Shown piece after piece: positions 22,790-58,612 of a stretch of DNA of 64,000 bases. The notes under the pieces are model-generated. The model searched no databases. It was not told where the DNA came from and was given only the letters and a program-made list of their open reading frames with translations. The DNA is taken from NCBI GenBank assembly GCA_036245525.1, contig BTPG01000003.1, positions 186,633,533-186,697,532 of the forward strand, read 5' to 3'. This DNA is from Semisulcospira habei (taxonomy: Eukaryota; Mollusca; Gastropoda; Semisulcospiridae). The position numbers and the translations under genes were made by a program. Within the stretch, counting starts at the first letter, position 1, and the number at the start of each line of letters is the position of its first letter.

Positions 22790-23105
22790 TTATGTGACAA
22801 AGCGTCCTTGTTGCTGATTGGAGAACCACTTGACGATATTTTTCTCCCTTGATTTGAAATTCGTTACGTGGCAAAGCGTCCTTGTTGCTGATTGAATAAA
22901 CGATTGGAGATTTTGTTCTCAAGTGATTTGGAATTATCACGTGACAAAGCGTCCTTGTTTCTGATTGGAGAAAAGATTGACGTAGAATTCGTCATGTGGA
23001 AAAGCGCGCTTCTTGCTGATTGGAGAAACGCTTGGCAATTTTGCTCCTACGTGATCTGGTATATATCACGTTGCAAAACGTCCTTGCTACTAATTGGAGA
23101 CTAAC
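22790..23105. repeat. Diverged tandem repeat, about 75 bp, 5 units
   Basis: GACAAAGCGTCCTTGTTGCT followed by GATTGGAGAA recurs near 22797, 22870, 22943, 22998 and 23072 with substitutions and length changes. Each unit holds ATTGG (inverted CCAAT) and most hold a TGACAAAG or ACGTG-like word. No coding frame. Confidence 0.65.
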
Positions 23106-24239
23106 GGGCATAAGGTATTTGTCCATGCCAAAAACTTGACACAAATGCCCTCTCCATGATCCAAATGAATAATGAAGTCAGAATAGAAATCTAACTTACT
23201 GGAAATTTTCCGCAGCGTGTCGCTTGTAACGAGACGCTGAGGAAAATATTCAGCGAGTTACATATCCAGTGTGAATACATAATGTAACCTCATTATGGTC
23301 AATACTGGAATCGTCCATCCAGCATAATACCTTTCCACGATATAAACGGAGAAGGGCGACACAAGTGATTTCAATTGCTAAGGTCGTTCCTACAAACACT
23401 CATTGCTAAAGTGAAGTCCAGTTGAAAGTTTCGAGATCTTCTTCTTGTTCTTCTTCGTTGTACTGTGGAAATCACGTTAGTTCGAGGACTGAACCACAGT
23501 TGTTTTTTTCTGATCAGTACTTTCCCAGTTCACAATGTACCATTCTCTCGAGTCTGTAACTTTCACACAATGTCAACATCATATTTGCTGCTGCAAGTCG
23601 ACAAGGTTGCAAATAAGAGTAAAATTTTCAGACCACACACAGTTTTCAGACCACACCCAGACAACACACACGCGCCTGTGCGCACTTTCAAGCACACATA
23701 CACTCACGCACGCACACGCATTTGTCCAGGTGAGCAGAATCATGATGGGGGATGGAGGTATGATTACAACGCTGACCAGAACGCCGTGCTGAGCCGATAG
23801 CCACCTGTGTTCTTTGAGCTGTCATCGACCCTTTAGGTTACAGCGTTGCGTGAAAAGAAGCATGAATCATATTATGATTCCCCGCAGTCTTCGGAGGCTC
23901 ATGAGGATCCATCCAGCATGCTGACTTACATGTTTTTAAACTTTTGTTCCTAAGACGCAAAGCCCCTGGAAACATTGACACTGTAGTCACGCACGGTGAG
24001 AGCTGGTCCTCCGTTGTCCAGAGCGAAGCTTCCTAACCTCTCAATCAGCAAAAGGCACAGATCCTCATTTGTCCTAGCCGTCGGCATGGACTCTTGATGA
24101 TCTTTTTCCTCCTGCTAACTCAGTTCCATCGTCCAATACTTGTAGAACTACAATCTTAAATCTTACGGATCAGAATGGGTCGCTGCATTCCAAACGGAAG
24201 ATGGACATAAATCCCCTTGAGCCCCTACGGTCCAGATGT
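23106..24239. other. No gene; weak TM-B remnants
   Basis: Two decayed TM-B-like hairpins at about 23859-23913 (GGCTCATGAGGATCCAT) and 24051-24122 (AAAAGGCACAGATCCTCATT). If the deacetylase has exons beyond 24336, they could lie here or further left, but I could not identify any. Confidence 0.4.
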
Positions 24240-24304
24240 AAGAGGCATAGATGCACATAAGCCCCCGCGAGACGCAGGGGCTCATGAGGATCTATGCCTC
24301 TTGC
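24240..24304. mobile_element. TM-B hairpin copy
   Basis: AAGAGGCATAGATGCACATA and TCATGAGGATCTATGCCTCT flank AGCCCCCGCGAGACGCAGGGG. It lies about 30 bp 3' of the deacetylase stop codon, so it could be part of the 3' UTR. Confidence 0.8.
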
Positions 24305-24335
24305 TTATTTTTGCATGTAGTCCTTTATATCCTGT

Positions 24336-47682
<23,347 letters not shown>

Positions 47683-48724
47683 TGTAGTCGTTATGCTGTA
47701 ATGTCAGTCTTTAAGAACACGCTTCAAGTACGGTAAAGAAAATTGTAATTTAGTCTCTTTGCAGATTTCAGGCTTAAAGAATCGAAGAAGCTCCGGGAAA
47801 AGTTACAGTCTGTATCTGATCAGACATTCACTGAAGTGATCTCTGCATTTCACACGTAGACACAACTATAAAAGAAAGGGGGAAAAAGTGGTGCGACGGA
47901 ACTTAAATTGCAGGCAGAAGCAACATGCCCTCGGAGAATGTTCCTGCTAATCGCAACTATTTACTAAATGTAAAGAAGTCTTGTACTCAGTATATTTATG
48001 CTGACTGAAAAGTTTGTGTTCGTAAAAAATCAGTGCACTGTCTGTGCCTTCCCTTGCTCCAGATGCACTATCATTTCCTCATGAACATTTCACTGGCAAC
48101 GGGCAGCAGTGACCTTGTGATGAAAAAGACTGCTTCAGACTTGAACCTTGGTCAACGTTCCTCTCGTTTCAGACATACAGCTACAAACGAAACTACTCTT
48201 AAGCAGTCAGTTAACCATCTTGCACTTGACGTCTTCCATCGATGATCATGTTTCAGCTAGCTGGAGGTAACATGAGCTACCGGACAACTGAAAGTGCAGA
48301 CTTACTGTTACGTGAGATCTGTGTAGAAACTCCCTGCTGAAGAGAGCTGAGTGATAGAACTGAAGCACGCCTAGGTCAAATGTCCAAACGGGTTTGTCTG
48401 TAGTTGGTGAAGACACGGCCTATGCAGAAACATGCGACAGTACACCAGGTATGCTCCTTCACCTGTGTCTTTGAATGAAGAAATCCAGAACAGGTAGATT
48501 GCAGAAGTGTAGTGCTGCAGGTGGACTGACGAGGTTTAAATACTGGCCGAGACATTGACCGCTATTACGTAGAAGGGAAGGACGGGTGAGGAGGATTGGT
48601 AAATGGGGGTGGGAGCCGGGGGCATACCATAGGGGCTGGGTTGCTGGCAATTGTTTTTTTAACAGGTGGATGGTGGATGCTGCGCGTGGGGATAGAGGCG
48701 GGGGAGGAGCAGAGGGCACGAAGC
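47683..48724 (-). promoter_or_regulatory. Deacetylase 5' flank; no defined promoter element
   Basis: Sequence immediately upstream of the start codon. I see no convincing TATA box at a usual distance on the minus strand, and the transcription start cannot be placed. An AG/GTGAAG-like donor on the minus strand near 48462 could end a non-coding first exon. No other gene is supported here. Confidence 0.3.
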
Positions 48725-48825
<101 letters not shown>

Positions 48826-49179
48826 CCAGCCGGCTGTAGCAGTGTTAGAGACTGGCCGTCCCGTCACCGCCCACCTGTTGCTCCGAAGGAGAGGTGAGCA
48901 AACAGAGAGAGAGAGAGAGAGAGAGAGAGGCGGGCCCCCGCCTCTCTTTTTCACGGAGGAGGGGAATGGGGGAGAGGGTTGGTCGGGGGACGAGGGTGAG
49001 GGAGGGGGAGGGGGTGGGGGGTGGGGCAAGGGGTCTGACAAGCCCAGTCAACGTTCACCTGTCTCGCTGCGGCGACGGTTAGCAGAGGGATCGGAAAGAC
49101 AGTGAGCAAAGATTCCAGGCCCTCGAAACAGCAAGACAGGACTTGGGCCCGGTGGCCAGCATAAACGTGAAGCGCGTGC

Positions 49180-49266
49180 GTGTAGGTCTGTGATTTTGGA
49201 CCTTATGGTTTGATCTCTTAGGTCCATAATAATAATAATAATAATAATACAACTACTACTACTAAT
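49180..49266. mobile_element. HP-1 half copy running into (AAT)n
   Basis: GTGTAGGTCTGTGATTTTGG, ACCTTATGG, then TTAGGTCC runs into ATAATAATAATAATAATAAT and CTACTACTACT. The second HP-1 arm is replaced by the microsatellite. Confidence 0.65.
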
Positions 49267-49586
49267 ACCGGCCACTATATTAAATATCTCCAAACGCCAC
49301 GAACTGAACACAGGCATTCACTCTGAACACAAATACAGTACAAGACAAACACAGGCATATTCACGTGGTGCTAAAGGTCAGCTCAGCAACCAAAGATTCG
49401 GAAATTTGGATCGCTTGTGTTTGAAATTTACAAAAGTGACCAGCACCAGCGTAGAAGGGGGTCACAGAGAAACACATCCCTAGCACCAAATCAGTGATAT
49501 AAATGCATCGCGTATCATTCTTCTTCACTGAACTGGCGATAGTATACAGAGGTTGGAGCGCCGAGAACAAGACCATGAATATATTA

Positions 49587-49766
49587 TTAACCCTTGAACT
49601 GCCGGAGCACGGCGAATTCTACCCAACTGCAAGAGATATAAACCCTAATGAGCCCCCGCTGTCGCGGGGGCTCATTAGGGTTTATGTCTCTTGTTGGTCC
49701 TAGTGTTCTTTATGCCCATTGTGGCTCGCATTTCATATGTGTTCTTCACGCGAAATTCGTGATCAC
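49587..49766. mobile_element. TM-B element cut by (ATT)n
   Basis: TTAACCCTTGAACTGCCGGA at the left; core 49629-49695 with GCAAGAGATATAAACCCTAA and TTAGGGTTTATGTCTCTTG, a compensated variant pair (CCCTAA/TTAGGG). The right part ends in AATTCGTGATCACTTAATTA at the repeat. Confidence 0.85.
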
Positions 49767-49768
49767 TT

Positions 49769-49781
49769 AATTATTATTATC

Positions 49782-49839
<58 letters not shown>
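49769..49839. repeat. (ATT)n microsatellite
   Basis: About 70 bp, one CG interruption; followed directly by the LINE fragment at 49840. Confidence 0.95.
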
Positions 49840-49840
<1 letters not shown>

Positions 49841-50009
49841 GGCTTTTGGACAGCGGTCTTTTTCATATCTTGGTCGGCTGTACTGGAGCGAACTCCCCTT
49901 CCATGTCCGCCACAGTGCTTCAAACGACGTTTATAAATCTGCGCTAAAAACACACCTTTTCCAAATCCATTGCAGAGGATCCTGTTGTAATCTTGTTGTG
50001 GTGCCTGGA

Positions 50010-50049
<40 letters not shown>

Positions 50050-50075
50050 GTGTATGTGCGTGCGTGCGTGCGTGC

Positions 50076-50123
<48 letters not shown>

Positions 50124-50225
50124 ACTCTTTGTAATTTTATTTTGGAAATTTGTAAGACGCCTAGAGCTCTATCTAAGGTTTAAGCACCATAGAAGTCATT
50201 ATTATATTTTTATCATTATTATTCA
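49840..50225 (+). mobile_element. CR1/L2-like LINE 3' end
   Basis: AFGQRSFSYLGRLYWSELPF, HVRHSASNDVYKSALKTHLF is the C-terminus of the RT. A GT tract (50010-50125) sits in the 3' UTR, which ends AAGACGCCTAGAGCTCTATC followed by ATTATT repeats. Confidence 0.75.
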
Positions 50226-50287
50226 AATCGTGCGAAGGGTCAGCTCAGCTACTTAAGTAGCTAATTATTATTAAATTACTATTACTA

Positions 50288-50466
50288 TTAACGCATATAG
50301 CCCTGACAGAAAGCAAGAAAATATGGAACAACCATGACAGTCCAAGGAGGGAGCCTGAGAACGGCTTGGCCCCATGAGCTATGTCCTTACTGAACTGTAT
50401 GTAGCTGTAAGTCTTCAGGTGACAGCTCCCATTTACGGAAATTTAGATTTCGCCCTCAAGGATTAA
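50288..50466. mobile_element. TM-A element, decayed
   Basis: TTAACGCATATAGCCCTGAC to TTCGCCCTCAAGGATTAA; ACCATGACAGTCCAAGG and CGGCTTGGCCCC recall the left arm, with the right arm gone. The right TTAA is shared with the following TM-D. Confidence 0.6.
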
Positions 50467-50542
50467 CGCATTTCAGAGATGCTGCGTTCGAATACGCGGC
50501 TAATGCCGCGTATTCTAACGCGGCACCTCTCAAATGTGTTAA
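50463..50542. mobile_element. TM-D element, 80 bp
   Basis: TTAACGCATTTCAGAGATGC to CACCTCTCAAATGTGTTAA; centre GAATACGCGGCTAATGCCGC and its partner. Both TTAA present. Confidence 0.88.
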
Positions 50543-50865
50543 AGTGATGGACCAGCAAGAGATCAAACACGTGACCAGTTTAGTTACATCGCAGGATTAG
50601 TGCCCTGACGACTGATCAAAAGGTTTTTTCTTTGCAGTGTAAATATGTTTTGCTTAACAGTCCCGACAGTTGCAAAGATTAGGGACGTGACTGCGAGTGC
50701 ATGCGGAGAGAAAAAAAATAAAGGTGGATCTGTAGGATCTCTACACGGTGCCTGATTCACTTGGCACCTCTTCAGATGTCATATGCTATGGAGGAACTAC
50801 CCTTGAGTTTTCATATTGCTACAATGCATGTGTTACCCTCTTCTCCCACCCTCTCATACACACAA

Positions 50866-51500
50866 AGCAAAACAACAAGCAAACAAACAAACAGACAAAA
50901 TAAAAACAAAATGCAAAAAAAAAACACGGAACCAAACCAACCCAAAACGAAAACCCCCAAAAAAGACACACAATATAGACAAAATAAAAAGAAGAAAAAA
51001 AAGAAAGAAAGAAAACAACAGAAAAAACAATGAAAACAACAAATTAAAACAAACAAAAAAACCCAAAACTACAAAGCAATACAATACAAACAAACAAACA
51101 AACAAACAAACAAACAAACAAACAAACAAGACCCATAAAATCCAACAAAACAAAACCAACAAAACAAACCAAAAACACACACACACACAAAACAACAACA
51201 ACGAAACAAAACAAAACAAAACAAAACAAAATAACAAATCAGAACAAAACAAAGCAAAACAAAAAAAAAAAAAAAAAAAAAAAGAATCAATTTAAAAAAC
51301 AACGAAGACACGAAACACAACAAAAGAAAACAAAGCAAACACACACAAAAAGACAAACAAACAAACAAACAACAACAGCAAAAAACAACAACCAAACAAA
51401 CAAACAAAAACAACAACAACAAACAACAACAACAACAACAACAAACGCACAAAGAAAACAGGGAAACTACCAAAACCGACGACGACCTCCATTAACAAAG
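50866..51500. repeat. A/C-only low-complexity block
   Basis: About 630 bp composed almost entirely of A and C on the plus strand: CAAA, AAACA and ACAAC repeats plus A runs. G and T are nearly absent. The long open frames here are compositional artefacts. Confidence 0.9.
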
Positions 51501-51756
51501 CACACAAAACAATCATTTAATCAATGATTGAATGGCACAGGTAAGTCCATCAGGCCCTACTACTGAGCTGTCATCACTGTCGGATCCATCTCGCGCCGTT
51601 AGAGTTAGAAGTGAAGGGGTCAAAGAGAGGATGCAAGCAGCACATCACTGTACCACTAACCGCGCAGTCTTGGCAAAGACACTGATTGTATACCGTTTTA
51701 GACTTGATCCTGTCGCCTTAATCCCTCAAACTGAGGATGCAATTGCAGCCGATCTT

Positions 51757-51825
51757 CAGCAAGAGGTATAGATTCTGATGAGTCCCTGCGAAGCAGGGAC
51801 TTATCAGAATCTATGCCTCTTGCAG
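51757..51825. mobile_element. TM-B hairpin copy
   Basis: CAGCAAGAGGTATAGATTCT and AGAATCTATGCCTCTTGCAG around GAGTCCCTGCGAAGCAGGGAC; the centre differs from other copies but is compensated. From 51826 to 52282 nothing else is recognised. Confidence 0.88.
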
Positions 51826-52282
51826 ATGTGACGGGCCTCGTATTTTCGACTGTATACACTAGGAACAAAAGGCCAGGCAGGCTAATATTGAATGATTGGA
51901 GAAAGAATTGGGCCTTGGACGTTGGTCAGATCTTTGGGCAACGTGATCTGACGTGCAATGACCCTTACTGGTCACCTGGTGCATTCTCTGTTGTCTTTGG
52001 CTATTTAGACTTTTTTCCCCCTCTTTTCTTCTTGTCTGGAGTTGAGTTGGCCGCAAAAAAAAAAAACCAAAAAAAAAAAACACAAATGCAACTGAGAGAG
52101 CCTGTAGCTTTAACTTTGAACACATACAGCTCTCAAAATAGGTTTCACGTGGTTTAAACTATGTAATATCAAACTGCACTGTGGGAATAGTTTAAAAATT
52201 TAAGACGCAGTCCTAGGACAAACAGAAGTCATTCAGTGTAGTAGTAGCTATACAAATATACGCAACGCTGTAACAGTTTGAA

Positions 52283-52420
52283 ATGAATGAAATGAACGAA
52301 TGAATAAAATGAAAGTTTATTTTACAAGGATAAAAGATTAGGTGAACATACTTTTTTTCAATCTTGTCCTTGACTAACTACAACTAACACACGCATGCAC
52401 AAGCACACAAAAACCGTGGC
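52283..52420 (-). mobile_element. LINE 3' tail copy
   Basis: Minus strand: CTTTTATCCTTGTAAAATAA followed by ACTTTCATTTTATTCATTCG. Same 3' end as 3321-3380 and 61495-61660. The stretch 52421-53330 has several G runs (52588-52670, 52965-52991, 53274-53296) and no gene. Confidence 0.65.
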
Positions 52421-52953
52421 ACTGAGAGAAGGAGAGAGAGAGAGAAAGAGAGAGATCCTCTCTACACATTTCAGAAACGGGAAATTTAGGTATTCGTAAT
52501 GTGACTGGCTGAAATATTAACAAGGTAGGACAAGTGTTTGAAAGTATTAACAAGACAGTTTAGGAGGCAGTGGCATAGGAGCTAGGGTGGGGGGGGGGGA
52601 TGGCGGGGGAGGGGGGGGGGCGAGGGGGAGGGGGCTGGACCTCCAATGAAAAAGTGTGGGGGGGGGGGTGCAGTGTACCCCACCTCCACCAGAAATCTTT
52701 GAGAAAAATAAATGTATTTGTTATTTGGAGAACAAAATACTTTGAAGACCAAATATATCATACGGTTTTGATTGTTATTTCGATTGTTATGATGTTGCCT
52801 TTTTGCCTTTATTCAACCCACCCCCTTACAGCCGTTGTTGTTGTTGTTTTTTCAGGCTTTAAAGTACAATTTCATGCACGCTAGGTCCCCACAATAAAAA
52901 ATATCTACCTGTGCCCCTGGGAAAGGATTAGTGCAGGCGTTTTGTTAAAATCG

Positions 52954-52988
<35 letters not shown>

Positions 52989-53334
52989 GGGAGGGGAGTA
53001 CCTTTAGTCCTAATTTTTTTTTTACTGATTGCATTGCATGTTCACACTTTGTGTTGTCCTACCGCTGCTGTGTCAATGCTTTAAAGCCTCTTAACCGCAG
53101 CATTTGAAGCCGGCTCAGCGTGAAACCCTGTTAAGTAACCAACCTTGAGAACAAAAAGCTATACAATCCTTGAATGCTTGAATTAATTACACAGCGCAAC
53201 TTGTTTTGTTTCTCTGGCATGTTTACTGCGCTTGTTTCGAAAGTCAGTTTGTTGCGTAAAGAGAACAATTGCGGGGGGGGGGGGGGGGGGGGGGGGAACC
53301 AACACATTATGGATTAAAACAGCTAGCAGCTGCA

Positions 53335-53416
53335 AGCTTAGTCCTGCACCAGCCACTAAGCAAGGTGCTCCGCTATAGCGGAGCACCTTGCTTAATGGCT
53401 GGCGCAGGACTAAGCT
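53335..53416. mobile_element. HP-4 palindrome, single copy
   Basis: AGCTTAGTCCTGCACCAGCC, ACTAAGCAAGGTGCTCCGCT, then ATAG and a nearly exact complement (two mismatches). 82 bp without TTAA ends; it lies about 40 bp after a G run. Confidence 0.9.
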
Positions 53417-53454
53417 CGCTCTCGCAGCTGACCCCAGGGCCTTGACAGTGAGTG

Positions 53455-53845
53455 TTCGTCTGTGGGCTGTTTGGGTGGTTTTGATTAAAGGGCCTGCATG
53501 CTTTTTAAAAGGAAAAGTGTGAAAAGCAAACGATAGCAAGAAAAGGTCAAGGCCTTGGGCGTGAGGTTTCTCGATTGCCGGTCTGTGATGTTGGTCTTTA
53601 CGGCCTACGGCCGTAAGGTCCAGAATAACAGACCAGCACACGCATTGCAAAACACCGGTAATGTCAGAATCAAGGCTGCTTAATAATATTATGTTGTTTG
53701 TGTCCCATGCAGACCGCCGTCATTTTTCGTCTCCATGATAGCGACTGTAGCCAAACTATGAAAGGAAGTAGTCGCTTGCGCGTCCAAAGATACCCCTGAG
53801 GCAACAAGGAAGGCGACCCATGGTCATTACAGAAAGCATTGTTCC
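53455..53845 (+). repeat. Direct duplication, copy 1 (contains HP-1)
   Basis: GTGTGAAAAGCAAACGATAG, AAAAGGTCAAGG, then the HP-1 hairpin (53575-53641, loop CTAC), AATCAAGGCTGCT, TTGTGTCCCATGCAGAC and ACCCCTGAGGCAACAAGGAA. The same order occurs at 54505-55140. Confidence 0.8.
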
Positions 53846-54504
53846 TGTCCTGTGAAGGCTGGTTGGTAGTTCGGTCATACTGCTGAATATCCCGACAACA
53901 AGAAGACTTGCCTGTAATACTTGTGAAAAACAAACAAACAAAAAAACAAACAAACACTGAAACCAAAACATACAAAATATTGAATGTATGTCGCCAGCAG
54001 GGTCGTGACACCTTCATGCTGAATTATCGAACCCTAGTTTACAGAAAAGAGTAGAAAATCATTACAGTTAACACAGGCGAGGGATGGTCGTTGATAAGCG
54101 GTCACCTCTTCACACCAGTCGGTGCTATTTGCTGCTACCCGTGTTACGAAGTGACCAACGATCGTCGCAAGCCTGTGACAATTTCAAAATGTGACACGGA
54201 AATGGAAATGGTATATTAAAAATGCATTAACCGCAAACACAGAACTTTTCATTTCTTATTTGCAGCACACCACTTAGCAAAGACATCCAGTAGCAGGGAC
54301 TACAGGCACGCGCAGACATCAAGGAGAATTTAAACAGGAAAATACGCGCGAATGACCCAAGGGCAGACAGAAACGTAAGCCACAGACAATAAAGAGAAAC
54401 CCAGATTGAGGGGTTGAACAGGGTGACCCTGGAAACTAAGAACTAGTTAACCCCACCAAAACCCTCCAGGGCTGACCCGGATGGAGATGCAAAGGGGCAG
54501 GGCG

Positions 54505-55140
54505 CTGGGAATTAATTTCCATACGTGGGCTGGCCCGGTTTTTTTGATTAAACGGTCTGTCTGCTGTCAGAAGGAGAAAAGTGTGAAATGCAAACGATAG
54601 AATGAAAAGGTCAAGGACTTGGAAATGAGGTTTCTTGTGTGCGGGTCTGTGATTTTGGACCTTACGGCCTAAGACCGTAAGGTCCAAAATCACAGACCCA
54701 CACACTAATTGTGAAACAAAGGTAATGCCAGGATCAAGGCTGCTAAACAATACATGTATTATGCTGTTTGTGTCTCATGCAGACTTCCGTCATTTCTTTC
54801 TCCACGCAGCAATTGCTGTCAAACTATGATCGGAAGAGGTCGCTTCCCACTCAAAATCCAGGGAAAGAAAAAGACGGGCTTGTTCAACAAAATGTCCGTT
54901 GGTATATCCAAGTGGCACAGTGGCAGTGCGCCTGAATTGATCCGTGTTCAGATTGCACTCCATAAGAAATAGCTGTCCCTATCCACCATAACCCACTCCT
55001 TAGGGCCGTCCATTATCACTCCAGGTGCCGTGGACAATACACCCCGAACTAATCGATATATCGGTCAGTCCGAATCTAAATATACTTGTACCCCTGAGGC
55101 AGCGAGGAAAGCAACCCACAGCTTTTGCATAAGGCACAGT
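54505..55140 (+). repeat. Direct duplication, copy 2, split by a SINE
   Basis: Matches copy 1 (GTGTGAAATGCAAACGATAG; HP-1 at 54637-54705, loop CTAA; ATCAAGGCTGCTAAACAATA; TGTCTCATGCAGAC), then GTCGCTT, then the SINE, then ACCCCTGAGGCAGCGAGGAA. Confidence 0.8.
54848..55066 (+). mobile_element. SINE copy lacking its tRNA head
   Basis: AATCCAGGG, AAAATGTCCGTTGGTA, AAGTGGCACAGTGGCAGTGC, TTCAGATTGCACTCCATAAG and CACCCCGAACTAATCG align with 15865-16060 of the full SINE. It lies inside duplication copy 2. Confidence 0.75.
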
Positions 55141-55171
55141 TACTGCCCTTAGAAGGGAAAAGTCCATTCTT

Positions 55172-55251
55172 TTAACGCATTCGAGACGGGCCGTATCCGG
55201 ATACGCGGCTGCAGCCGCGTATCCGGATGTGGTCCACCCCGAATGAGTTAA
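55172..55251. mobile_element. TM-D element, 80 bp
   Basis: TTAACGCATTCGAGACGGGC to CCACCCCGAATGAGTTAA; centre TATCCGGATACGCGGCTGCA and partner. Both TTAA present. Confidence 0.9.
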
Positions 55252-55443
55252 AAGCGAGACTTTCATGGTAATACAATCACAATCTAGCTGTTCACAAAAA
55301 CGGAGTTATTGTCTTTTGCCCTCAAAGGGCCGGTGAACTTTTAAAAATATAAATATCGCCAAATCACGAAACGCGATAGCGTTTGAACCCAAAGCACTAA
55401 GCCACCGCGAACACGCAGAGCAGGAAGTTTACGCCACAGAGAG

Positions 55444-55535
55444 TTAACCCTTTGGGTGTCGATAACGGTTTTAGTCGCGATGATTCCTGTCGGAATCGTC
55501 GCGACTAAAACCGCTACCGACACCCAAAGGGTTAA
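55444..55535. mobile_element. TM-C element, best preserved
   Basis: 92 bp, TTAACCCTTTGGGTGTCG to CGACACCCAAAGGGTTAA, centre GATTCCTGTCGGAATC; only about three bases unpaired. Both TTAA present. Confidence 0.95.
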
Positions 55536-55654
55536 TACATTAACCCAGAAATTCACCGGCGTCCAAATTATCATTGGCTGCTGCTACAGACACTTGGCAT
55601 GTTGTGTACAGCGGACAACACTCAACTGAACAAGCCAACACTTCAAACCATGAA

Positions 55655-55657
<3 letters not shown>

Positions 55658-55739
<82 letters not shown>
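55658..55739. repeat. (GT)n microsatellite
   Basis: 82 bp of pure GT. From 55740 to 56733 the DNA is AT-rich with T and A runs; no gene recognised. Confidence 0.95.
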
Positions 55740-55742
<3 letters not shown>

Positions 55743-56733
55743 TTGCTTTATATCATGTCAAAAAACACTCCTAAAAAAGAAGTTCAGACAGCTGAAGACG
55801 CTTGCGTACGGTAAAACTTTTGCGTTGGGCAGAACATCAATGAAAAGCTTTGAGATGAGAATAAAACAGTTTAAACTGCGTCATTTGCACTGGATGCGGA
55901 CAATTTTACTTTTTAATGAGTTTTTTTTTCAGTTCCCCCCAAAATAAGCAAAATAGCACGCGTTTCCTCTCCAGCAACTAAAAAATTTACATAGATCAAA
56001 AACGTGGCTCGAACGTCAAAGTTTTTTTTTTTTTTAGTTTTTAATTTAATTTAATTAAATTTAAGCTATTGTAGCTCGCCTCTTGCGATGATGAAAGTAT
56101 TCAAGACCTCCTAACGGTCAATACAGAAAACAGGTCACTGAACAAAAAAACGCCTATGGGCGTAAAAAAAAAGTGGCCAAAACAGTAAATTTTTGTTTTT
56201 AATTTTTGGTACTTAACGTTTTGTAAAGTGCGTTTTTGTCATTAGTTATTTTTGTACTATTAGCTTTTTGTTAGGAGCCTAGAGTTCTTCTTTCTGAGGT
56301 TAGGCACTATTCAAGAACTATCTCATACCCACGATGCAATTCCACGGAGAAATCCAAAGCGAACATCAACATAATAAGATTAACTCAATCCCCAAAAAAT
56401 ATCTGTCAATCGTTCAAATTGTAAATTCCTTCACGTGTTAGACGGTTGTTTGTGCAGTGTAGTAAAACCGTACTGAAACAAGCGCCAAACACGTGTGGGG
56501 TACCCCATAGACGGCTGTTGTTATTAGAATAACAAAGGGATGATAGACGCACACTATATGTGAATCATTTGGATTGTTGGGCAGCGTGTCGTGATTTCAA
56601 TATCCGGCTGCGAAAACGCATTATTCAGGCCTGTGTTGCAGGCACGCGTTGTTGGTTACGACAGAGACGGTGTGATGTGGTCTTTGAGGGACTATTTGAA
56701 AACTTGATAATTTCTACCATGCACTATATGACC

Positions 56734-56872
56734 TTAAACACCCTTCGCTGCCAATAGAAATTTAACACCGTCAGAATGCAAGAGTCATAGAACCTCATGG
56801 GCCCCCGCATTTCCCGGTACCCATGAGGTTCTATGTCTTTTAGGTCCTGCTTTGTATTCGTATCACTTTGTT
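56734..56872. mobile_element. TM-B element, left end and hairpin
   Basis: TTAAACACCCTTCGCTGCCA at the left; core 56778-56843 with GCAAGAGTCATAGAACCTCA and TGAGGTTCTATGTCTTTTAG, a compensated variant. The next TM-A begins at 56873, so the right end may be shared or lost. Confidence 0.8.
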
Positions 56873-57086
56873 TTAACTCATTGTACCCCAACACCGAAAT
56901 CTTTAAATTTTGCCGTTGTCCTTTGAAGACCGCATTGCAGTGCAGGGCACAGATCGACCATGATAGTTCAAGGGTGATGCCAGAATAGTTTGGCGCCCAT
57001 AGGCGCCAAGCTATTCTGGCATCACCCTTGAACTATCATGGTCGATCCGTATCTTCCGGTGGTGTGTCTGGGGTAGAATGAGTTAA
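56873..57086. mobile_element. TM-A element
   Basis: TTAACTCATTGTACCCCAAC to GTCTGGGGTAGAATGAGTTAA. Core GATCGACCATGATAGTTCAA, GGGTGATGCC and exact partner; loop CATA. 214 bp, long arm at left, like 29749-29962. Confidence 0.92.
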
Positions 57087-57442
57087 CCGGATAGAATTCT
57101 TTAGCGTTAAATATACAATTATTCAAGAAACCTGACATTCTAATGACAGCGAACGGGTTAGTGGTACAGGATTCCCTTTCTGGAAGGTCTTCTTGAAAAT
57201 GTTGCTTCCAAATAATTTTTGTCAAGATGCTATTTTCAGGTGACATCAGTTCTGTGTGGATTGCTGATTCGCGTGGTTTTCACGTGCTGATACATCTCCC
57301 TGCAGCAAGGTGTAAAAACACCTCATGAAAATATTAAACATTTGAAGGTAACGGATTCACTTTTTGTCAGAATGATCACGATTTCAAGGAGGGGGAATAG
57401 TGTGAAACGAATGAACTTCATTTAAAACGGCGTTGCTTTGAC

Positions 57443-58612
<1,170 letters not shown>

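Noticed and set aside
50811..51516. Long minus-strand Phe/Leu/Cys-rich ORFs
   Set aside because: Caused by the A/C-only composition; no transmembrane protein signal beyond composition.
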